From positions 5,590,001-5,654,000 of the forward strand of contig NZ_CP027657.1 of the NCBI RefSeq assembly GCF_003008615.1: DNA of 64,000 bases, written 5' to 3'. Position 1 is the first letter of the stretch. Each line of letters starts with the position of its first letter. The position numbers and the translations under genes are program-made. This document shows, in pieces, positions 46,782 to 54,611 of this stretch. The DNA comes from Pseudomonas mendocina. GTDB lineage: Bacteria > Pseudomonadota > Gammaproteobacteria > Pseudomonadales > Pseudomonadaceae. The notes under the pieces are model-generated. The model was not told where the DNA came from, searched no databases, and saw nothing but the letters and a program-made list of their open reading frames with translations.

Positions 46782-49330
46782 TGGAACTCGCCGCGCTGAT
46801 CGGCCGCCTCAACGCAGACAGCCGCCGTGCCTTGGAGCGTGCTGCCCAGCGCTGCCTGCAACGCACCCACCACTATGTAGAGATCGAGCACCTGCTACTG
46901 GAGTTGCTCGACATAGAAGGCGGTGACCTCACCTGGTTGCTGCCTCGCTTCGGCCTGGAGCGCGACAGCGTAGCCACCGAAATCAACCGTGCACTGGAAC
47001 TGTTCAAGGCCGGCAGCACCCGTACCCCTGCGCTTTCCGCCCAGACCATCGGTCTGTTGGAAGACGCGGTGGTTCAGGCCAGTGTGCAGGGTCAGTCGAG
47101 CATCCGCTCCGGCCTATTACTACTCGCCCTGCTCGATCGCGACGAACGCCGCAGCCTGCTACTCAACAGCGCCTCCTCGCTGCTGCGCATTCCTCGTGAA
47201 GCCCTGCGCGCCAACCTGCTGGAATGGACTCAAGCCTCCCGAGAATACAGCGGTGGCCCCAACCCAGCAGGCAAGGTTCGCCATCCCCAGGAACCACCCC
47301 AGGACAGCGTGCTCGACCAATACACCCAGGATCTCACCGCCGATGCCCATGCCGGGCGCATCGACCCCATCGTTGGGCGCGACAGCGAGATCCGTCAAAG
47401 CATCGACATCCTCCTGCGTCGGCGGCAGAACAACCCGATCCTGGTGGGCGCGCCCGGCGTCGGCAAGACTGCCGTGGTCGAAGGCCTGGCCCTGCGTATC
47501 GCCGCCGGCGACGTGCCTCCACCTTTGCAGAACGTCATCCTGCGTGTGCTCGACCTCGGCCTGCTGCAGGCCGGCGCCGGGGTCAAGGGTGAGTTCGAGC
47601 AGCGCCTAAAAGGCGTGATCGACGCCGTACGCAACAGCGAGCAACCAATCATCCTGTTCATCGACGAAGCCCACACCCTGATCGGTGCCGGTGGCAGCGA
47701 AGGCGGCAGCGACGCCGCCAACCTGCTCAAACCGGCCCTGGCCAGGGGCGAACTGCGCACTCTGGCCGCCACTACCTGGCTGGAATACAAGAAGTACTTC
47801 GAGAAGGATCCCGCCCTGGCCCGCCGTTTCCAGCTGGTGCAAGTGGAGGAGCCTGACGAGGCCACCGCCGTGGAAATGCTACGCGGTGTCGCCGCCAAGC
47901 TGGAGCAGCACCACGGCGTGCAGGTGCTCGACAGCGCCATTCAGGACGCAGTCAAGCTCTCCCACCGCTACATCTCCGGCCGCCAGTTACCGGACAAGGC
48001 CATCAGCGTGCTCGACACCGCCTGCGCCCGCGTCTCCCTCGGCCAGCACGACGTACCGCCACCACTGGAAAGCCTGCGCCACCGCGAAGTGGCAGTGAGC
48101 GAAGAACTACAGCGCCTGCGCCGTGAACAGACCACCGGCCTAGACCATCGCGAGCGAATCAACGCTCTGGAGCAAGAGTCCACCGGCAACCGCAGCGCCA
48201 TCAAAGAGTTGGAAACCCGCTGGAGCGAAGAGCGCGGAGCCGTGCGCGAATTGTTGGAAGCCCGCCGTGAATTGCTCGCCCTCAGCGAAAATACTGACAC
48301 CAGCCAACCCGACGAAGCACTGGACGAACGCAGTGACTATCTAGCCGCAGAACTGGCGCGACTGGAGGCGGGACTTGAGGCTATCCGCCAGGACGATCCA
48401 CTAGTACCCGAACAGGTGGACTCGCGCATCGTCGCTGCCGTAATCGCTGGCTGGACCGGCATTCCCATAGGCAAGATGCTCGCCGACGAAGCTTATGCCG
48501 TGCGTACCCTCGGCCTGCGCCTGGGCCAACGGGTCATGGGCCAGGACAGCGCCCTGGCCACCATCGCCCAACGCATCCAGGCCTACCGCGCCGGCCTCAC
48601 CGACCCGGCCAAGCCGGTGGGTGTATTTCTGCTGGTCGGCCCCACTGGCGTCGGCAAGACCGAGACTGCCTACTCCCTGGCCGACGCGCTCTACGGCGGT
48701 GAGCGCAACCTCATCAGCATCAACCTCTCCGAGTACCAGGAGGCCCATACCGTCAGCCAACTCAAGGGCGCTCCGCCCGGGTATGTCGGCTACGGCACCG
48801 GCGGCGTGCTCACCGAAGCCGTGCGCCGCCGCCCCTACTCCGTGGTACTGCTGGACGAAATCGAGAAGGCCCACCCCGATGTGTTGGAAGCCTTCTACAA
48901 CGTCTTCGACAAAGGCGTGATGGAGGATGGCACCGGCCTGGTGGTGGACTTCAAGAACACCGTAATGCTCGCCACCAGCAACGTCGGCTCCGAACTGGTG
49001 CTGGACACCCCCACCGACCAGCTTGGCAGCGACGCCTTCAATGAGCGCCTGCACAAGGTACTTCTACAGGCCTTCCGCCCCGCCTTCCTCGCCCGCATGA
49101 CCGTGGTGCCCTACCGCCCGCTGGACGAAGCGACGCTGGAAGGCATCGTCCTGGCCAAGCTGGAAAAACTGCGGGAACGCTACAAGGCCGCCACCGGCAA
49201 GCAATTCGACTTCGACCCGGCCATCGTCAAGGCTGTGCTCGCCAAGTGCAGTTCGGCCGGAGCACGGGATATTGAGAATGTGTTGATGGCGCAGGTGACG
49301 GGGAAGTTGGCGGAATGGGTGTTGGAGTAA
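46781..49330 (+). CDS. tssH: TssH (ClpV), sheath-disassembling AAA+ ATPase
   Basis: ClpV recycles contracted TssBC sheath in the cytoplasm. The 849-residue product has a Clp N-terminal domain (1-150), a first AAA+ module with Walker A GAPGVGKT (about 223-230) and Walker B IILFIDEAHTLIGAGG, and a coiled-coil middle domain (about 420-520). The second AAA+ module has Walker A GPTGVGKTE (about 620-628) and Walker B VVLLDEIEKAHPD. Start ATG at 46781 overlaps the tssG stop. It ends the conserved core operon; the next gene starts 16 bases on, but base composition changes sharply there. Confidence 0.96.
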   Translation: MELAALIGRLNADSRRALERAAQRCLQRTHHYVEIEHLLLELLDIEGGDLTWLLPRFGLERDSVATEINRALELFKAGSTRTPALSAQTIGLLEDAVVQASVQGQSSIRSGLLLLALLDRDERRSLLLNSASSLLRIPREALRANLLEWTQASREYSGGPNPAGKVRHPQEPPQDSVLDQYTQDLTADAHAGRIDPIVGRDSEIRQSIDILLRRRQNNPILVGAPGVGKTAVVEGLALRIAAGDVPPPLQNVILRVLDLGLLQAGAGVKGEFEQRLKGVIDAVRNSEQPIILFIDEAHTLIGAGGSEGGSDAANLLKPALARGELRTLAATTWLEYKKYFEKDPALARRFQLVQVEEPDEATAVEMLRGVAAKLEQHHGVQVLDSAIQDAVKLSHRYISGRQLPDKAISVLDTACARVSLGQHDVPPPLESLRHREVAVSEELQRLRREQTTGLDHRERINALEQESTGNRSAIKELETRWSEERGAVRELLEARRELLALSENTDTSQPDEALDERSDYLAAELARLEAGLEAIRQDDPLVPEQVDSRIVAAVIAGWTGIPIGKMLADEAYAVRTLGLRLGQRVMGQDSALATIAQRIQAYRAGLTDPAKPVGVFLLVGPTGVGKTETAYSLADALYGGERNLISINLSEYQEAHTVSQLKGAPPGYVGYGTGGVLTEAVRRRPYSVVLLDEIEKAHPDVLEAFYNVFDKGVMEDGTGLVVDFKNTVMLATSNVGSELVLDTPTDQLGSDAFNERLHKVLLQAFRPAFLARMTVVPYRPLDEATLEGIVLAKLEKLRERYKAATGKQFDFDPAIVKAVLAKCSSAGARDIENVLMAQVTGKLAEWVLE

Positions 49331-49346
49331 CTTAGGGAGAGCCGCC

Positions 49347-50315
49347 ATGGAGAAAGGTAAGTACGGAACTTACTTTGTAAGCAGCCTTGATGAGGCAGTC
49401 AAAAACAACAAGGGCGCACTCGTATATGCAAACTTTACGTTTGACCCGATTACCAAGGGCGGAACTTCCAATCCGAACACACTACAATCCGAGTACAGCG
49501 TCCTTGCACTTGTAAAATTCTGTGGCTTTATTTTTGGAAGCTTCATAAATGCTGGGCCAGAAAAAATCTACAAAATAAACTCTGAATCCCATAATGGAGA
49601 CCACGCTGAAGACAACTTCATGGCAGCATGGGAGGAGTTTGTCTCCACCAGCGTTTACAAGGAAATACTGGATCTCCAAAATTACAACAAGGAAGCCGCA
49701 TACATCACAATCAAAATATCAAAGTCACCTTGCGTTGCCTGCTCTAGCAAGCTAATAAAATTTATCAAATCGCACTCAATTAACATCAGAATGAAAATAC
49801 TGCAGCTCTATGGAGGACAGCCCGGAGCGCTTACCAACAGACTGAGTGTACTGGCATTGATCAGCCATGGCTTTGCCATTAAGAGCTGGGATGTTCTCAA
49901 CCCTGACAAAGGGCATCGATCGCATACTAAAAGAGGACATCCCCATGAAATGTTTTTCGCCTCTTTACATCTCCAAAATGTATCTCTAGACGACGAAGCC
50001 GATGAGGCCCGAGTGCTTACCAACGAAGAGCAAGCCTTTATTGAATTCAGGAGCTATGTAGTTGACTCCAATATAAAACTAAACCAACAAATCGAAGAGG
50101 CACTTAGTTACTTTGAAAATCCACCAGCAATTGAAACGCTCATACAAAGCAAGGTGCAAACCGCAAAGAAACTTCTTGAATTCATGGAAACTATCAGAAA
50201 AGACACCAGATTAAGCGAAAGATTATTAATGTCTGAGGAGCTCTACTACATGCTGAAAAGCATTTCATTCTCCGAAAACCTTAAAGAAAATGCCTTTGGC
50301 AAAAAAATAGCCTGA
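49347..50315 (+). CDS. Deaminase-fold protein beside ClpV, candidate T6SS effector
   Basis: A 322-residue protein with the zinc-binding signature of the cytidine-deaminase fold: H86-A-E88 (GDHAEDNF) and P128-C129-x-x-C132 (KSPCVACSSK), separated by about 40 residues. In the family His and the two Cys bind zinc and Glu shuttles protons. The C-terminal 120 residues are mostly helical and charged. No signal peptide or membrane segment. The gene is clearly AT-rich against the GC-rich tss genes, suggesting recent acquisition. It starts 16 bases after tssH (GGGAGAGCC upstream of ATG) and precedes the vgrG module. Deaminase toxins are known T6SS effectors, but no immunity gene follows directly, so a non-toxic nucleotide or nucleic-acid enzyme remains possible. 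Substrate unknown. Confidence 0.72.
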   Translation: MEKGKYGTYFVSSLDEAVKNNKGALVYANFTFDPITKGGTSNPNTLQSEYSVLALVKFCGFIFGSFINAGPEKIYKINSESHNGDHAEDNFMAAWEEFVSTSVYKEILDLQNYNKEAAYITIKISKSPCVACSSKLIKFIKSHSINIRMKILQLYGGQPGALTNRLSVLALISHGFAIKSWDVLNPDKGHRSHTKRGHPHEMFFASLHLQNVSLDDEADEARVLTNEEQAFIEFRSYVVDSNIKLNQQIEEALSYFENPPAIETLIQSKVQTAKKLLEFMETIRKDTRLSERLLMSEELYYMLKSISFSENLKENAFGKKIA

Positions 50316-50548
50316 CAAACAAAGATCGCACATTCAATCCCTGAGAAGAATTAACCGAAAGCAGCTAATTAGATGCTGAGCAGAAAAATTTTGATTTTTA
50401 CGTGAATTACCAGGACTAAGCACACCAACTGATTTTCATTTTTTGCCATGTGTTAAACGTACGAGCTCTCAGGATTTGGCAATTTATAAGACATCCTGCA
50501 AAGATCTTATTCGAGTATTAGTCATTCCTTTAAAACTGGAGACAAGTT
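50316..50548. other. AT-rich intergenic region between two candidate effectors
   Basis: These 233 bases are AT-rich and hold no recognisable open frame. GGAG at about 50538-50541 is the ribosome binding site of the next gene. I found no convincing promoter or terminator, though the length suggests the downstream gene has its own promoter. Confidence 0.4.
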
Positions 50549-51106
50549 ATGCCTGCACCAGCCGTATGTGATCGCCTCGCGCAACTTGAAGGCTTTGGTT
50601 TTATGTGGGCGCCTGGACAAATGACTATCGCCACAAGCTTTTCACCTCAAGGAGGGGCGTTTCAGGGTGAGATCATGACAACACCGATCTCCTGCTACGA
50701 GATTGTATTGTGGGCTGCACATCTGTCGGGAATTGCCGGCAATACTATATGGCGCGTAATTGACGATTTATTCCGAGCAAATGCTCAGCACAATCAACCC
50801 AACAACAATTCCATCCGAGGAGCGCTAAACCGTTACTACTTTAATAAACTGGCGCCATTGCGAGCCTTCGGAAGTTATCCAAGCAAGGGAGATTTGGTGC
50901 TTTTTTCAGCCGCAGGTATTGATTATATTGCCCACGTGGCATTGGCTACAGGCAACGGGTATGAATTGCTTTCACTTGGGCACAATGGCCCTGCTAATGC
51001 TCCAGCACAGGGAGTGGCGCTCCAAGTAGAACGTCTTACCATCAACGATATTCTTACGCTAAATCCATTACTGACTCGTGTAGAGTTTGGCACGCCGCCA
51101 TGGTGA
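50549..51106 (+). CDS. Papain-like (NlpC/P60-like) candidate hydrolase near vgrG
   Basis: A 185-residue protein with the layout of a papain-like fold. An N-terminal Cys in a helix start (PISCYEIVLWAAHLSG, Cys49) is followed by the block GDLVLFSAAG and then IAHVALATGNG with His129, ending in ELLSLGHNG. The order Cys, GD-V-F, H-VA-G is that of NlpC/P60 and CHAP-type amidases, which cleave peptidoglycan peptides; effectors of this class are exported by T6SS. There is no signal peptide, which fits T6SS delivery rather than Sec export. Start ATG at 50549 with GGAG 8 bases upstream. It lies between the deaminase-like gene and vgrG. The family assignment is by motif pattern only. Confidence 0.6.
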   Translation: MPAPAVCDRLAQLEGFGFMWAPGQMTIATSFSPQGGAFQGEIMTTPISCYEIVLWAAHLSGIAGNTIWRVIDDLFRANAQHNQPNNNSIRGALNRYYFNKLAPLRAFGSYPSKGDLVLFSAAGIDYIAHVALATGNGYELLSLGHNGPANAPAQGVALQVERLTINDILTLNPLLTRVEFGTPPW

Positions 51107-51203
51107 TTTTAAAAATGGCAAGCAAAAGAGGACCAAGCGAAGCAAAAGGGGACTGACTTATTTACTGACCGCCCCACGGCACAACAACCCAAACGAGCTT
51201 ATA

Positions 51204-53210
51204 ATGCCCCGCCCCACCGACACCACCACCAGCCTCTCCCTCAGTGCCTCCGCCCTGACGGATCTTTACCCCCAGACGCTTTCCGGGGACGAGGCGTTGA
51301 ACGAGTTGGGCAGCCTGACGCTCAATGGCGACAGCGCCATCGCGCTGACGTTGAGCAGTGCCGTAGCCACGCATATCACCGCCATCCTGCACAACGACGC
51401 CAACCAGCACCCCCTCGATGCCCTGGTCGCAGAGATCCGCCAGCTCCCCGCCGATGCCACCGCCGACCGCTACCAAGTGGTGCTACGCCCCTGGCTCTGG
51501 TGGCTAACGCTCGCCAGCAACAACCGAGTCTTCCAGAACCTGTCCACCAGCGACATCGTCACCACCATCTTCAAGGCCCACGGCTTCACCGATTTCAAGC
51601 TGTCGCTAACTGGCAGCTACGAGCCGCGCGAGTACTGTGTGCAGTACGGCGAAACCGACTTTGCCTTCGTCTCGCGGTTGCTGGAGGAGGAAGGCATCTT
51701 CTGGTTCTTCACCCACGAGGACGGCAAGCACACGCTGGTGCTGGGCGACAGCAGCGATGCCTTCGTGCCGATCCCCAACGGGCCGAAGGTGCCCTACCTG
51801 GGCCAGGGCATCGGCGTGCGCGAGCTGCACGGCATCCGCTCGGCGCAGTACAGCGTGCAAGCGGTGAGCGGGGTGTACTGCGCCACGGACTATGCATTCA
51901 CCACCCCCACCACCTCGCTCTACAGCCAGGCCGAGGCGGTGGCCGGGCCGTTGTCGATGTACGAGCACCCTGGCGGCTACATTGCCAAGGCGCGGGGCGA
52001 TGCCTTGACCAAGCAGCGCGTGGACGGGCTGCGCAGCCAGGAGAAGCGCCTGATCGGCGAAAGCGACTGCCGCTGGCTGGTGCCCGGCCACTGGTTCACT
52101 CTCACCGGGCATGACGATGCCAGCCTCAATATCGACTGGGTGGTGACCGCCGTCACCCATGACGCCAGCCACGAGCACTACCGCAACCGCTTCGAAGCCA
52201 TCCCCAAGGCCACCGCCTACCGCCCGCCACGGCTCACGCCCAAGCCACACATGCACACCCAGACCGCGCAGGTGGTGGGCAAGGCTGGTGAAGATATCTG
52301 GACTGACCAGTATGGCCGCATCAAGATCCAGTTCCCCTGGGATCGCGACGGTAAGAACGATGAGACCTCGTCCTGCTGGGTACGCGTGGTGCTGCCCTGG
52401 AGCGGCAAGGGCTTCGGCATGCAGTTCATTCCGCGCATAGGCCAGGAGGTAATCGTCACCTTCATCGACGGCGACCCGGATCGCCCGCTGGTCACCGGCT
52501 GTGTCTACAACGGCGACAACACCCTGCCCTACGCCTTGCCGGACAATCAGACCCAATCCGGCATCAAGACCAATTCCTCCAAGGGCGGGGGCGGCTTCAA
52601 CGAACTGCGCTTCGAGGACAAGAAGGACGCCGAGGAAGTCTTCCTCCAGGCGCAGAAGGACATGAAGGTCAACGTGCTCAACGACAGCACCGCCACCATC
52701 GGCCACGATGAAACCCTCACGGTGCAGAACGCCCGCACCCGCACGGTGAAGGAAGGCGACGAGAGCATCACCCTGGAGAAGGGCAAGCGCACGGTGACCA
52801 TCCAGACCGGCAGCGACAGCCTCGACGTGAAAGACAGTCGCACCGTCAGCGTCGGCGCCGACCAGACCCACAGCACCGGCGGCAACTATAACCACAAGGT
52901 CAGTGGCAATTACGAGCTGACCGTGGACGGCAACCTCACCATCAAGGTAACCGGCACTCTCACCTTGCAGAGCGGCGGCGATTTCACCGCCAAGAGCGAC
53001 AAGAACCTCACCACCCAGGCCGGCATGGCGCTCACCGACAAGGCCGGCACCTCGCTCACCAACCAGGCTGGCACCTCCCTGGACAACAAGGCCGGCACCA
53101 CACTGACCAACGACGCCGGCGTCAGCCTGACCAACAAGGCCGCCGCCGAACAGACCGTGGATGGCGGCGGCATGCTGACCATCAAGGGCGGCCTGGTGAA
53201 GGTCAACTGA
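51204..53210 (+). CDS. vgrG: VgrG, T6SS spike protein
   Basis: VgrG trimers form the puncturing spike on the Hcp tube. The 668-residue product has the gp27-like part (about 1-330, including LSTSDIVTTIFKAHGF and YCVQYGETDFAFVSRLLEEE), then the gp5 OB-fold (EDIWTDQYGRIKIQFPWDRD, SCWVRVVLPWSGKGFG, PRIGQEVIVTFIDGDPDRPL). A C-terminal beta-helix of short repeats follows (AGTSLTNQAGTSLDNKAGTT and similar). No enzymatic extension is present. I use ATG at 51204; an upstream frame to 51087 adds 39 Lys/Arg-rich residues foreign to the family. The MORN-repeat gene follows after 7 bases. Confidence 0.95.
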   Translation: MPRPTDTTTSLSLSASALTDLYPQTLSGDEALNELGSLTLNGDSAIALTLSSAVATHITAILHNDANQHPLDALVAEIRQLPADATADRYQVVLRPWLWWLTLASNNRVFQNLSTSDIVTTIFKAHGFTDFKLSLTGSYEPREYCVQYGETDFAFVSRLLEEEGIFWFFTHEDGKHTLVLGDSSDAFVPIPNGPKVPYLGQGIGVRELHGIRSAQYSVQAVSGVYCATDYAFTTPTTSLYSQAEAVAGPLSMYEHPGGYIAKARGDALTKQRVDGLRSQEKRLIGESDCRWLVPGHWFTLTGHDDASLNIDWVVTAVTHDASHEHYRNRFEAIPKATAYRPPRLTPKPHMHTQTAQVVGKAGEDIWTDQYGRIKIQFPWDRDGKNDETSSCWVRVVLPWSGKGFGMQFIPRIGQEVIVTFIDGDPDRPLVTGCVYNGDNTLPYALPDNQTQSGIKTNSSKGGGGFNELRFEDKKDAEEVFLQAQKDMKVNVLNDSTATIGHDETLTVQNARTRTVKEGDESITLEKGKRTVTIQTGSDSLDVKDSRTVSVGADQTHSTGGNYNHKVSGNYELTVDGNLTIKVTGTLTLQSGGDFTAKSDKNLTTQAGMALTDKAGTSLTNQAGTSLDNKAGTTLTNDAGVSLTNKAAAEQTVDGGGMLTIKGGLVKVN

Positions 53211-53217
53211 GGCACCC

Positions 53218-53760
53218 ATGGCCAACGGCAACCTCGACCTCACCCGTGGCGACAGCCGCCTCCAGGGCAAACTACAGGACGGCGCCCTTGATGGCACGGT
53301 ACGCATCCAGGAAGCTGGCCGCCCGCAGGCCCAGCTTGGCTACGTCAACGGCCTGCTGCACGGCCCCAGCATCCTCTACCACCCCAACGGCCAGGTATCG
53401 GCGCAACTGCCCTACACCGACGGTCGCCTGCATGGCGTGGCCCAGTACTTCGCCGCCGAAGGCTGGCTGCAGCGCAAGGTCAGCTATCGTCAGGGTCTGA
53501 TGCACGGTGAAGCCAGCAGCTACTATCCGGACGGCGCCCTGGCAGAAGTGGAGCTGTATCGCGATGGCGTGCGTGACGGCCTCTACCAGCGTTTTCATGG
53601 CAACGGCCAGACAGCGCATCGCAGCCGCTACCTCAACGGCAAGCCACTGGACGAAGGCCAGGGCTTCGCCGAAGACGGCCGACCACTGGACGCCGACGGC
53701 AAACCCATGTCGCGGCTGCGTTGGTGGTGGAGAAGGTGGAACGAATCGGCCGAGGCCTAG
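53218..53760 (+). CDS. MORN-variant repeat protein, YwqK-antitoxin-like, downstream of vgrG
   Basis: A 180-residue protein made of about five repeats of roughly 22 residues (GLLHGPSILYHPNGQVSAQL, GRLHGVAQYFAAEGWLQRKV, GLMHGEASSYYPDGALAEVE, GVRDGLYQRFHGNGQTAHRS). This is the MORN variant annotated as the YwqK-type antitoxin family. No signal peptide; the C-terminus is Trp/Arg-rich (MSRLRWWWRRWNESAEA). It begins 7 bases after vgrG with GC-rich codon use like vgrG, so it is co-transcribed with it. Immunity, adaptor or chaperone role for a vgrG-linked effector is an inference; the repeats alone do not show function. Confidence 0.75.
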   Translation: MANGNLDLTRGDSRLQGKLQDGALDGTVRIQEAGRPQAQLGYVNGLLHGPSILYHPNGQVSAQLPYTDGRLHGVAQYFAAEGWLQRKVSYRQGLMHGEASSYYPDGALAEVELYRDGVRDGLYQRFHGNGQTAHRSRYLNGKPLDEGQGFAEDGRPLDADGKPMSRLRWWWRRWNESAEA

Positions 53761-53782
53761 CAGGCTGTTGAAAGACGATCTG

Positions 53783-54175
53783 CTAAGGAATCAGCATCTG
53801 CATCTGACCAGGCACCACCACCTTGATCACCCCGGCCCAGTTGCACATCAACGTGCAGTTGGAATCCAGCGAAGGCATATTGCCCAGCAGCATGGTCGGC
53901 GCACCGGGTATCCAGGGCGTTGCCGTAGCCGGTATGCAAGGCATGGGCGTCAACACCCCCAACGCCGCCGCAGTGGCCGCCGCCACCATCGGATTGGCCG
54001 GGCTCATACACATGCCGAAAGGCAGGATGTTCACCAGCGGGATGTGATCCATGATGTTCGCCGCTGGCATGCCCGACGTGAGCATGCGGTTCTGTGGCAA
54101 CACGTTCAACACGCTCGGCGCTGCGCCAAAACTGCACTGCAACGTCGCGCCACTACACACCTGCGGACAGCCCAT
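53783..54175 (-). CDS. DUF4280 PAAR-like spike-tip protein, opposite strand to vgrG
   Basis: A 130-residue protein with the DUF4280 pattern: MGCPQVCSGATLQCSFGAAP at the start, then NRMLTSGMPAANIMDHIPLV, NILPFGMCMSPANP, LTPMPCIPATATPW and a final LMCNWAGVIKVVVPGQMQ. DUF4280 proteins are PAAR-like tips that sharpen VgrG and can recruit effectors. It carries no effector extension. It is convergent with the MORN gene (22 bases apart), so it is transcribed separately from vgrG. ATG at 54175 has AAGGG upstream. Its 5' side faces the tRNA-Pro remnant only about 160 bases away. Confidence 0.85.
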   Translation of the reverse strand: MGCPQVCSGATLQCSFGAAPSVLNVLPQNRMLTSGMPAANIMDHIPLVNILPFGMCMSPANPMVAAATAAALGVLTPMPCIPATATPWIPGAPTMLLGNMPSLDSNCTLMCNWAGVIKVVVPGQMQMLIP

Positions 54176-54333
54176 TGATGCCCTTCCCGTCAGAATCTAT
54201 TACTTGGCTTATAGGCTAGTTGAAGTTCACCTCAATGAGACGAAGAGCCTCTCTCACCAATACCTTCATACGATGATCCATATCAAGGCACCGGTGGAGC
54301 AAAATTAGGAAGCACTCGAAAACTATCAGGCAT
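54176..54333. other. Short region upstream of PAAR-like gene, no gene seen
   Basis: This 158-base AT-richer stretch between the PAAR-like start and the tRNA terminator should contain the PAAR-gene promoter. A minus-strand reading ending MDHRMKVLVREALRLIEVNF then a stop is open for a few dozen codons, but has no supported start and I do not call it a gene. Confidence 0.4.
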
Positions 54334-54368
54334 AAAAAATCCAGCCATCATTAGATGGCTGGATTTTT
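54334..54368 (-). terminator. Intrinsic terminator of the former tRNA-Pro gene
   Basis: AAAAATCCAGCCATC and GATGGCTGGATTTTT form a 15-bp perfect stem around ATTA, with T-runs on both strands. It lies 9 bases past the CCA end of the tRNA remnant on the minus strand, exactly where a tRNA terminator belongs. Confidence 0.85.
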
Positions 54369-54376
54369 AGGGTTTT

Positions 54377-54423
54377 TGGTCGGGACGGAGTGATTCGAAC
54401 ACTCTACCCCTTGCACCCCATGC
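54377..54423 (-). other. Attachment-site remnant: 3' part of tRNA-Pro(GGG)
   Basis: On the minus strand the sequence gives a 3' anticodon arm (ATGGGGT-GCAAG, anticodon GGG by position), a T arm GAGTG-TTCGAAT-CACTC and an acceptor strand CGTCCCG-A-CCA. The 5' half of the tRNA is absent; what lies to the right does not restore the D arm or acceptor. This is the displaced 3' end left when an element integrates in a tRNA gene and brings its own 3' copy. The intact tRNA should sit at the far, right-hand end of the element, outside the window. Confidence 0.85.
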
Positions 54424-54611
54424 GCTTATTTATTGGATTCCCATGGAACCCCACGGACGCTATCGGAACGCCTACAACCTATTAAATACGAGGCATACAG
54501 GCTATATTGGCGTCCATCACGATCCACCAGCATCCACCGACAGCCGAGCGATTCGGTGGGGCAAAAGTGGGGCAAAATTCCAGGACGACCGAATCAGGCA
54601 AGGGGTAGGAA
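54424..54611. other. Integrase leader region, no gene seen
   Basis: These 188 bases between the tRNA remnant and the integrase probably hold the arm-type integrase sites and the integrase promoter. Short repeats such as GGGGCAAAAGTGGGGCAAAA (about 54557-54576) are visible. A ribosome site AGGGGTAGGA precedes the integrase GTG. Confidence 0.45.

Noticed and set aside
51087..51203. N-terminal 39-residue extension of VgrG
   Set aside because: Lys/Arg-rich, overlaps the preceding gene, not found in VgrG proteins; ATG at 51204 preferred.
51606..53306. 566-codon minus-strand open frame opposite vgrG
   Set aside because: Antisense shadow of a well-supported VgrG; no recognisable motif.
53823..54047. 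74-codon plus-strand frame opposite the PAAR-like gene
   Set aside because: The minus strand gives an unmistakable DUF4280 pattern with conserved Cys; the plus frame is its shadow.
54282..54340. Small minus-strand peptide ending in LIEVNF upstream of the PAAR-like gene
   Set aside because: No ribosome site or homologous domain recognisable and its upstream part overlaps the tRNA terminator.
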